A DNA stretch of 64,000 nt, taken from JAWLBM01 sp041687675. Its GTDB lineage: Bacteria > Pseudomonadota > Alphaproteobacteria > Rhizobiales > Pleomorphomonadaceae. Positions 57,895 through 64,000 of this stretch are shown here, piece after piece (position 1 is the stretch's first letter; the number at the start of each line of letters is the position of its first letter). The notes beneath the pieces were generated by a model that searched no databases, was not told the origin of the DNA, and saw nothing but the letters and a program-made list of their open reading frames with translations. Where the stretch lies: contig JAWLBM010000013.1 of NCBI GenBank assembly GCA_041687675.1, forward strand, positions 34,170-98,169, in the 5' to 3' direction. The translations under genes were made by a program, and so were the position numbers.

Positions 57895-58263
57895 TTACAG
57901 AACCTCCGGGGCCAGCGAGATGATCTTCATGTGGTTCCTGGCGCGAAGTTCGCGCGGAACAGGTCCGAAGATACGGGTCCCGATCGGCTCCTTCTGATTG
58001 TTGATCAGAACGGCGGCGTTCCGGTCGAACCGGATCACCGAACCGTCCGGACGACGGATGTCCTTGGCCGTGCGGACCACGACCGCCTTCATCACGTCGC
58101 CCTTCTTCACACGGCCGCGCGGGATGGCCTCCTTGATGGAGACGACGATGATGTCGCCCACCGAGGCATACTTCCGCTTCGCGCCGCCGAGTACCTTGAT
58201 GCACATGACACGACGGGCGCCGGAGTTGTCCGCCACGTCGAGGTTTGTCTGCATCTGAATCAT
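57895..58263 (-). CDS. rplN: 50S ribosomal protein L14
   Basis: A 122-residue protein: MIQMQTNLDVADNSGARRV, GRVKKGDVMKAVVVRT and IFGPVPRELR. Strongly conserved and full length. Confidence 0.98.
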   Translation of the reverse strand: MIQMQTNLDVADNSGARRVMCIKVLGGAKRKYASVGDIIVVSIKEAIPRGRVKKGDVMKAVVVRTAKDIRRPDGSVIRFDRNAAVLINNQKEPIGTRIFGPVPRELRARNHMKIISLAPEVL

Positions 58264-58340
58264 GACTGGCCGCCTATTCTTTTCATCTCGACCCTGGCCG
58301 TATCCGCAGCCAGGGCGACTGTCTCTTCACCAGCGTACGT

Positions 58341-58583
58341 TCAGCTCGCCTGCTCTTCGGAGACGACGACCCAGCGCTTGTTCTTGGAAATGGGACGGCT
58401 CTCCTCGATGAGGACGACGTCACCGACCTTGAACTGGTTCGTCTCGTCGTGCGCCTGGAACTTCTTGGACCGGCGCACGGTCTTCTTGAGCAGCGGGTGG
58501 GTGAAGCGACGCTCCACCTTCACCACGACCGTCTTGTCGGTCTTGTCGCTGACGACGACGCCCTGCATGACGCGCTTCGGCAT
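58341..58583 (-). CDS. rpsQ: 30S ribosomal protein S17
   Basis: An 80-residue OB-fold protein: MPKRVMQGVVVSDKTDKTVV and GDVVLIEESRPISKNKRW. Confidence 0.97.
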   Translation of the reverse strand: MPKRVMQGVVVSDKTDKTVVVKVERRFTHPLLKKTVRRSKKFQAHDETNQFKVGDVVLIEESRPISKNKRWVVVSEEQAS

Positions 58584-58596
58584 CTCGCCCTCTCCT

Positions 58597-58797
58597 TCAA
58601 GCGTTCTCGGTCGCGCGCTTCTGGCGCAGGACCGTCTGGATGCGGGCGATGTCGCGACGGACCACCCGCACCCGCGCGGTGTTCTCGAGCTGGCCCGTCG
58701 CCTTCTGGAAGCGCAGGTTGAACTGCTCCTTCTTCAGCTTGGCCAGCTCGTCATCGAGCTGATCGGGCGTCATCGCCCGGACATCTGTCGCCTTCAT
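58597..58797 (-). CDS. rpmC: 50S ribosomal protein L29
   Basis: A 66-residue two-helix protein near the exit tunnel: LAKLKKEQFNLRFQKATGQ and RRDIARIQTVL. The ATG at 58797 gives the usual length; in-frame extension upstream would overlap rplP. Confidence 0.96.
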   Translation of the reverse strand: MKATDVRAMTPDQLDDELAKLKKEQFNLRFQKATGQLENTARVRVVRRDIARIQTVLRQKRATENA

Positions 58798-58831
58798 CTC
58801 GTTCCCTCGAATGGTCCGCCGGATCGTTCGA

Positions 58832-59245
58832 TCATTCGGCGATGCGCTGCACGAAGCGCGTCTTGATCGGGAGCTTCGCGGCGCCCAGACGAAGGGCCTC
58901 ACGAGCCACATCTTCGGGGACGCCGTCAAGCTCGAACATGATCCGCCCGGGCTTGACGCGGCAGGCCCAGTATTCCGGCGAACCCTTGCCCTTGCCCATG
59001 CGGACTTCCGTCGGCTTGGAGGACACCGGCACGTCCGGGAAGATCCGGATCCACACGCGGCCCTGGCGCTTCATCTGGCGGGTGATCGCGCGGCGAGCCG
59101 CCTCGATCTGCCGGGCGGTGACCCGCTCCGGCTCCAGGGCCTTGAGGCCGAAGGCGCCGAAGTTGAGATCGGTGCCGCCCTTGGCGACGCCATGAATACG
59201 GCCTTTGAAGGCCTTGCGGAATTTGGTGCGCTTCGGCTGAAGCAT
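58832..59245 (-). CDS. rplP: 50S ribosomal protein L16
   Basis: A 137-residue protein: MLQPKRTKFRKAFKGRIHG, RIFPDVPVSSKPTEVRMGKG and AREALRLGAAKLPIKTRFV. L16 monomers end near residue 137, so it is full length. Confidence 0.98.
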   Translation of the reverse strand: MLQPKRTKFRKAFKGRIHGVAKGGTDLNFGAFGLKALEPERVTARQIEAARRAITRQMKRQGRVWIRIFPDVPVSSKPTEVRMGKGKGSPEYWACRVKPGRIMFELDGVPEDVAREALRLGAAKLPIKTRFVQRIAE

Positions 59246-59269
59246 CTCGCCTCTCCCGGGTCCTGTCTA

Positions 59270-60040
59270 TCAGGCGTTGTCGCGATCGGCGTCGCGGTCG
59301 CGACGGCGGCCCCGGCCCTCGCGGTCACGATCGCGATCGCGGCGACGGTCGCCGCCGCGGTCACCCTCCGGTCCCCCCTCGAGCGCACGGCGCTCGGAGG
59401 CCATCGGGTCGTGCTCGAGGATCTCGCCCTTGAACACCCAGACCTTGATGCCGTTGGTGCCGTAGGCCGTGTGGGCCGTGGCGACGCCGTAGTCGATGTC
59501 GGCGCGGAGCGTGTGCAGGGGCACGCGGCCCTCGCGGTACCACTCCAGCCGGGCGATCTCGGCGCCGCCGAGGCGGCCGCCGGCGTTGATGCGGATGCCG
59601 TCGGCGCCGAGGCGCATGGCGGACTGCACCGACCGCTTCATCGCCCGGCGGAAGGCCACGCGGCGCTCCAGCTGCTGGGCGATCGACGCGGCGACCAGGG
59701 TCGCGTCCGTCTCCGGCTTGCGGACCTCGACGATGTTCAGGTGAACCTCGCTGTCGGTCATCGTGCCGATCTTCTTGCGCAGCTTCTCGATGTCGGCGCC
59801 CTTCTTGCCGATCACCACGCCCGGGCGGGCGCTGTGGATGGTGACACGGCACTTGCGGTGCGGACGCTCGATAACGATCTTGGAGACCGCCGCGGCCTTC
59901 AGCTCGTTCATCAGGAAGGCGCGGATCGCCAGGTCCTCGTGCAGCAGCTTGCCGTACTCGCCCTTGTTGGCGAACCAGCGCGAGTCCCAGGTCCGGTTGA
60001 TGCCGAGGCGCAGACCGATCGGATTGACTTTGTGACCCAT
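59270..60040 (-). CDS. rpsC: 30S ribosomal protein S3 with Arg/Asp-rich tail
   Basis: A 256-residue head protein: MGHKVNPIGLRLGINRTWDS, KH domain with VVIGKKGADIEKL. The last 40 or so residues (after the core ends near 215) are an extra low-complexity tail rich in RD dipeptides (GGDRRRDRDRDREGRGRRR). The tail DNA is a CGATCG-rich simple repeat (about 59277-59370). The ATG shares one base with the rplV stop. Confidence 0.97.
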   Translation of the reverse strand: MGHKVNPIGLRLGINRTWDSRWFANKGEYGKLLHEDLAIRAFLMNELKAAAVSKIVIERPHRKCRVTIHSARPGVVIGKKGADIEKLRKKIGTMTDSEVHLNIVEVRKPETDATLVAASIAQQLERRVAFRRAMKRSVQSAMRLGADGIRINAGGRLGGAEIARLEWYREGRVPLHTLRADIDYGVATAHTAYGTNGIKVWVFKGEILEHDPMASERRALEGGPEGDRGGDRRRDRDRDREGRGRRRDRDADRDNA

Positions 60041-60420
60041 CAGGCGGTCTCCTCGACTTCGCGAACCACGATGGTGAGGTTCGAGAAAGGCTTCTGGATG
60101 GCGCCGACCCTGCCGCGGGCGCGCGGCGAGAAGCGCTTCATCACCAGCGACTTGCCGACATAGGCTTCCTTGACGACGAGGGTGTCGACGTCGAGGTCGT
60201 GGTTGTTCTCGGCGTTGGCGATGGCCGACATCAGCGTCTTCTTGACGTCGTCGGCGATCCGCTTCTTCGAGAAGGTCAGGTCTGCGAGCGCCGACGCGAC
60301 CTTCTTGCCGCGGATCATGGCGGCGACCAGGTTCAGCTTCTGCGGCGAGACGCGCAGGTTGCGGGTGACCGCCTTCGCCTCGTTGTCGGCGAGCGAGCGT
60401 TCACGCTTGGGCTTGCCCAT
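60040..60420 (-). CDS. rplV: 50S ribosomal protein L22
   Basis: A 126-residue tunnel protein: NLRVSPQKLNLVAAMIRGK and KRFSPRARGRVGAIQKPFS. Starts 3 bases after the rpsS stop. Confidence 0.97.
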   Translation of the reverse strand: MGKPKRERSLADNEAKAVTRNLRVSPQKLNLVAAMIRGKKVASALADLTFSKKRIADDVKKTLMSAIANAENNHDLDVDTLVVKEAYVGKSLVMKRFSPRARGRVGAIQKPFSNLTIVVREVEETA

Positions 60421-60423
60421 CGG

Positions 60424-60702
60424 TTACTTCCTCTTCGCCTTCTTGTCGGCGCCGTGGCCGTAGTAGGTCCGGGTCGGCGAGAACTCGCCGAACTTGTGCC
60501 CCACCATGTCCTCGTTCACCGAGACCGGGATGTGCTTCTGACCGTTGTAGACGCCGAACGTCAGCCCGACGAACTGCGGCAGGATCGTGGAGCGACGGCT
60601 CCAGATCTTGATCACCTCGTTGCGCCCGCTGTTGCGAACGGTCTCCGCCTTCTTGAGGAGGTAGCCGTCGACGAACGGACCCTTCCAAACAGAACGAGCC
60701 AC
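60424..60702 (-). CDS. rpsS: 30S ribosomal protein S19
   Basis: A 92-residue protein: MARSVWKGPFVDGYLLKKAE and VGHKFGEFSPTRTYYGHGAD. Confidence 0.98.
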   Translation of the reverse strand: MARSVWKGPFVDGYLLKKAETVRNSGRNEVIKIWSRRSTILPQFVGLTFGVYNGQKHIPVSVNEDMVGHKFGEFSPTRTYYGHGADKKAKRK

Positions 60703-60714
60703 TGTCGTTCCCCC

Positions 60715-61554
60715 TTAGCTGGTCTTCTTGCGCGCGTGACGGCTGCGCACGATGAACTTGTCGGTCGACTTGTTCGACCGGGTCTTCTTGCCCTTGGTCG
60801 GCTTGCCCCACGGGGTGACCGGGTGCCGGCCGCCGGAGGTGCGACCCTCGCCGCCGCCGTGCGGATGGTCGATCGGGTTCATCGCCACGCCGCGAACCGA
60901 GGGACGCTTGCCGAGCCAGCGGTTGCGGCCGGCCTTGCCGATCGACACGTTGGCGTGGTCCGGGTTGGACACCGCGCCGATCGTGGCGAAGCAGGACGAC
61001 TGCACCTTGCGCTGCTCGCCCGAGTTGAGGCGCAGGATGGCGTAGGCGCCGTCGCGGCCGACCAGCTGGGCGTAGGACCCGGCCGAGCGGGCGACCTGGC
61101 CGCCCTTGCCAGGCTTCAGCTCGACATTGTGGATGATCGTGCCGACCGGAACGGACGACAGCGGCATCGCATTGCCGGGCTTCACGTCGGCGGAGGCCGA
61201 GGCCACCACGTTGTCGCCGACCGCCAGGCGCTGCGGCGCCAGGATGTAGGCGAGCTCGTCGTCGGCGTAGCGCACCAGCGCGATGAAGGCGGTGCGGTTC
61301 GGATCATATTCGATCCGCTCCACGGTGCCCGCCACGTCGAGCTTGCGGCGCTTGAAGTCCACCATGCGGTAGGTGCGCTTGTGGCCGCCGCCGCGGTTGA
61401 ACGCGGTGACGCGGCCGAGGTTGTTGCGCCCGCCCGACTTGGTCAGACCCTGGGTGAGCGACTTGACGGGGCCGCCCTTGTGGAGCTCGGACCGATCGAC
61501 GAGAACCAGCTGGCGCTGGCCCGGGGTCGTCGGCTTGAAGTGCTTCAGTGCCAT
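60715..61554 (-). CDS. rplB: 50S ribosomal protein L2
   Basis: A 279-residue peptidyl-transferase-centre protein: ALKHFKPTTPGQRQLVLVD, GRNNLGRVTAFNRGGGHKR, and near the C-terminus GVAMNPIDHPHGGGEGRTSG, which holds the functional histidine. Confidence 0.98.
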   Translation of the reverse strand: MALKHFKPTTPGQRQLVLVDRSELHKGGPVKSLTQGLTKSGGRNNLGRVTAFNRGGGHKRTYRMVDFKRRKLDVAGTVERIEYDPNRTAFIALVRYADDELAYILAPQRLAVGDNVVASASADVKPGNAMPLSSVPVGTIIHNVELKPGKGGQVARSAGSYAQLVGRDGAYAILRLNSGEQRKVQSSCFATIGAVSNPDHANVSIGKAGRNRWLGKRPSVRGVAMNPIDHPHGGGEGRTSGGRHPVTPWGKPTKGKKTRSNKSTDKFIVRSRHARKKTS

Positions 61555-61570
61555 TGTCCTGCCGCCCTGA

Positions 61571-61864
61571 TCAGAGACCCGTGGTCACGTCGATCGCGTG
61601 CCCCTCGGCAAGCGTGACGATCGCCTTCTTGACGTCCGTCTGCGTGCCCAGCTGGCCGCGGAAACGCTTCACCTTGCCCTTGCGCACGAGCGTGTTGACG
61701 CTCTTGACCTTCACCTGGAAGAGGGCCTCGACGGCCGCCTTGATCTCCGGCTTGGTCGCGGTCTTGGCAACGTTGAAGACCACCTTGTTGTTCTCGGCCT
61801 GGTAGGTCGCCTTCTCGGTGATCACCGGGCTGCGGATGATGTCGTAGTGCTTCAGGTTGCTCAT
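61571..61864 (-). CDS. rplW: 50S ribosomal protein L23
   Basis: A 97-residue exit-site protein that docks SRP and trigger factor: HYDIIRSPVITEKATY and KVKSVNTLVRKGKVKRFRG. Start overlaps the rplD stop (ATGA). Confidence 0.97.
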   Translation of the reverse strand: MSNLKHYDIIRSPVITEKATYQAENNKVVFNVAKTATKPEIKAAVEALFQVKVKSVNTLVRKGKVKRFRGQLGTQTDVKKAIVTLAEGHAIDVTTGL

Positions 61865-62481
61865 TTGAACCGCTCCTCGAGCGCCGAGACGGCGGCCTTG
61901 GTCAGCACCAGCGTGTCGCGCCGCAGGATGTCGTAGACGTTGATGCCCTGGACGGGCAGCACGTCGATGTCGACGATCTGGCGGGCGGCGAGGCGGAAGG
62001 CCTCCTGCGGCTCGGTGCCGTCGATGATCAGCGCGTTGGAGAGGCCGAGCTTCGCCAGCTTCTCCTTCAGCGCCTTCGTCTTGGCGACGTCGGTGGTCGC
62101 CTCGTCGAGCACCAGGATGCTGGCGCCGCGGGCCTTCGCCGACAGCGCGAGCTTGAGGCCGAGGGCGCGGACCTTCTTCGGCAGGTCGTGCTCGTGCGAG
62201 CGGACCACCGGGCCGAAAGCCTTGCCGCCGCCGCGGAACTGCGGCGCCTTCTTGTCGCCGTGACGGGCGCCGCCGGTGCCCTTCTGGCGATACATCTTCT
62301 TGCCGGTGCGGTTGACCTCGTTGCGGGTCATCGCATGGTGGGTGCCGGCCTGGCGCTTGGCGAGCTGCCAGCGCACGACACGCTGGAGGATGTCCGCGCG
62401 CGGCTCCAGGCCGAAGATCTCGTCGCTCAGCGCGACGGTGCCGGCGGAACCGCCGTCGAGGGTCTTGACTTCGAGTTCCAT
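61861..62481 (-). CDS. rplD: 50S ribosomal protein L4
   Basis: A 206-residue protein: MELEVKTLDGGSAGTVALSD, the tunnel loop KKMYRQKGTGGARHGDKKAP. The ATG at 62481 overlaps the rplC stop by one base (TGATG); a GTG one codon earlier is not needed. Confidence 0.97.
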   Translation of the reverse strand: MELEVKTLDGGSAGTVALSDEIFGLEPRADILQRVVRWQLAKRQAGTHHAMTRNEVNRTGKKMYRQKGTGGARHGDKKAPQFRGGGKAFGPVVRSHEHDLPKKVRALGLKLALSAKARGASILVLDEATTDVAKTKALKEKLAKLGLSNALIIDGTEPQEAFRLAARQIVDIDVLPVQGINVYDILRRDTLVLTKAAVSALEERFK

Positions 62482-63194
62482 CACTCACCTGCCTCCGCCG
62501 CCGGCGCCGTCTCGGCTTCGATCTTGCGGAACTTGCCCGGGACCGGGACGCCGTCCGGAAGCTTCTTCTTGACCGCGTCGCGGATCAGGATCCAGCCGCC
62601 CTTGGCGCCGGGAACGGCGCCCTCGACGAGGATCAGGCCGCGGTCGACGTCGGTCATGACGATCTTCAGGTTCTGCGTGGTGACCCGCTCGTCGCCGAGG
62701 TGGCCCGCCATCTTCTTTCCCTTGAAGACCTTGCCCGGATCCTGGCGCTGGCCGGTCGAGCCGTGCACGCGGTGGGACACCGAGTTGCCGTGGGTCGCGC
62801 GGCCGCCGCTGAAGTTCCAGCGCTTCATCGAGCCGGCGAAGCCCTTGCCGATGGAGGTACCGGTCACGTCCACGAACTGGCCGGGGACGAAGTGATCGGC
62901 GGTGATCTCGGCCCCGACCTCGATGAGGTTCTCAGGCGACACGCGGAACTCGGCGAGCTCGCGCTTCGGCTCCACCGACGCCGCCGCGAAGTGGCCGCGC
63001 TGCGCCTTGGAGACGTTCTTCACCTTGACCGTGCCGGCACCGAGCTGGAGCGCGGTGTAGCCGTTCTTCTCTTCCGTGCGGTGGGCAACGACCTGGCAGT
63101 TCTCCAGCTTGAGAACCGTCACAGGGACGTGCTCGCCCGCGTCGTTGTAGACGCGGGTCATGCCCACCTTCTGTGCGATGACACCTGAGCGCAT
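62481..63194 (-). CDS. rplC: 50S ribosomal protein L3
   Basis: A 237-residue protein: MRSGVIAQKVGMTRVYND, FAGSMKRWNFSGGRATHGNS and GSTGQRQDPGKVFKGKKMAG, including the glutamine that is methylated in E. coli L3. A short Ala/Glu-rich tail follows. Confidence 0.98.
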   Translation of the reverse strand: MRSGVIAQKVGMTRVYNDAGEHVPVTVLKLENCQVVAHRTEEKNGYTALQLGAGTVKVKNVSKAQRGHFAAASVEPKRELAEFRVSPENLIEVGAEITADHFVPGQFVDVTGTSIGKGFAGSMKRWNFSGGRATHGNSVSHRVHGSTGQRQDPGKVFKGKKMAGHLGDERVTTQNLKIVMTDVDRGLILVEGAVPGAKGGWILIRDAVKKKLPDGVPVPGKFRKIEAETAPAAEAGE

Positions 63195-63219
63195 GGCTTG
63201 TCCTCAACCCTGCCGTCGA

Positions 63220-63528
63220 TCAGAGCTTGATCTCGACGTCCACGCCGGCCGCGAGGTCGAGCTTCATCAGCGCGTCCACGGTCTGCGGGGTCGGATCGAT
63301 GATGTCGAGAAGGCGCTTGTGCGTGCGCATCTCGAACTGCTCGCGGCTCTTCTTGTCGATGTGCGGCGAACGGTTGACGGTGAACTTCTCGATCCGCGTC
63401 GGCAGCGGAACCGGTCCACGAACCTGCGCACCGGTACGCTTGGCCGTGTTGACGATCTCACGCGTCGACGCATCGAGGATGCGGTGATCGAACGCCTTGA
63501 GACGGATACGGATATTCTGGCCGTTCAT
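63220..63528 (-). CDS. rpsJ: 30S ribosomal protein S10 (NusE)
   Basis: A 102-residue protein of the 30S head and of antitermination complexes: MNGQNIRIRLKAFDHRILD and GPVPLPTRIEKFTVNRSPH. The ATG at 63528 is preferred to a TTG three codons upstream. First gene of the S10 cluster; it follows tuf by 64 bases. Confidence 0.98.
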   Translation of the reverse strand: MNGQNIRIRLKAFDHRILDASTREIVNTAKRTGAQVRGPVPLPTRIEKFTVNRSPHIDKKSREQFEMRTHKRLLDIIDPTPQTVDALMKLDLAAGVDVEIKL

Positions 63529-63592
63529 TGTTCTCAAACCCCGGTTGACTGGTGCACGGGCACGGGTGCGGCCCGTGCACCGTCAAGTGGCC

Positions 63593-64000
<408 letters not shown>

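Overview
The window is very GC-rich chromosomal DNA, coding almost throughout, from an alphaproteobacterium, most likely a Hyphomicrobiales (Rhizobiales) relative. The evidence is a TreS-maltokinase fusion next to a long GlgE, a GAAC-N7-GAAC SOS box at uvrA/ssb, several sites of the form GGAAC-N16/17-(C/G)GTT typical of the EcfG general stress response sigma factor, a DUF1127 protein, a COQ10-like protein, a UrtABCDE transporter and the standard S10-spc-alpha ribosomal block. I saw no tRNA, rRNA, transposase, integrase or CRISPR array.

Layout. 1-6390 (minus): glgE followed by treS-mak (cut by the left edge), the GlgE route from trehalose to alpha-glucan. 6711-8353 (plus): an RraA-like and a DapA-like enzyme. 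8321-14425: small membrane proteins, an AI-2E family transporter, type 2 IPP isomerase, a COQ10-like protein, lipoyl synthase, a GlsB/YeaQ protein and a DUF1127 protein. Four intergenic regions between 6391 and 14197 carry EcfG-type promoter matches, so this stretch looks rich in general stress response genes. 14448-19871: an enolase-superfamily enzyme, uvrA and ssb, the last two diverging around an SOS box. 19990-20296: a degenerate 45-bp tandem repeat. 20314-25928 (minus): urtABCDE behind a sigma-54/NtrC-like control region. 26299-27420: an AT-richer orphan gene with a SUKH-like segment, probably acquired. 27472-34936: rarA, a UbiH-type hydroxylase, an AEC transporter, an LpxL-like acyltransferase, a palindromic repeat, a Chloroflexus-type malyl-CoA lyase, an SDR and a ChrR-like cupin protein.

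35208-37899 (plus) is a sulfur cluster (cysK, alaX, sseA). 37959-40387 is a cytochrome P450 translationally coupled to a second LpxL-like acyltransferase. 40514-46611 is a threonine/serine dehydratase followed by soxBDAG, the heterotetrameric sarcosine oxidase; together they suggest use of methylated glycines through serine to pyruvate. 46628-48628 holds a Deg protease and a small secreted protein.

48727-64000 (minus) is the end of tuf and then rpsJ-rplCDWB-rpsS-rplV-rpsC-rplP-rpmC-rpsQ-rplNXE-rpsNH-rplFR-rpsE-rpmD-rplO-secY-adk-rpsMK-rpoA-rplQ, closed by a shared terminator hairpin. A good sigma-70 promoter inside this block, after adk, should drive rpsM-rpsK-rpoA-rplQ.
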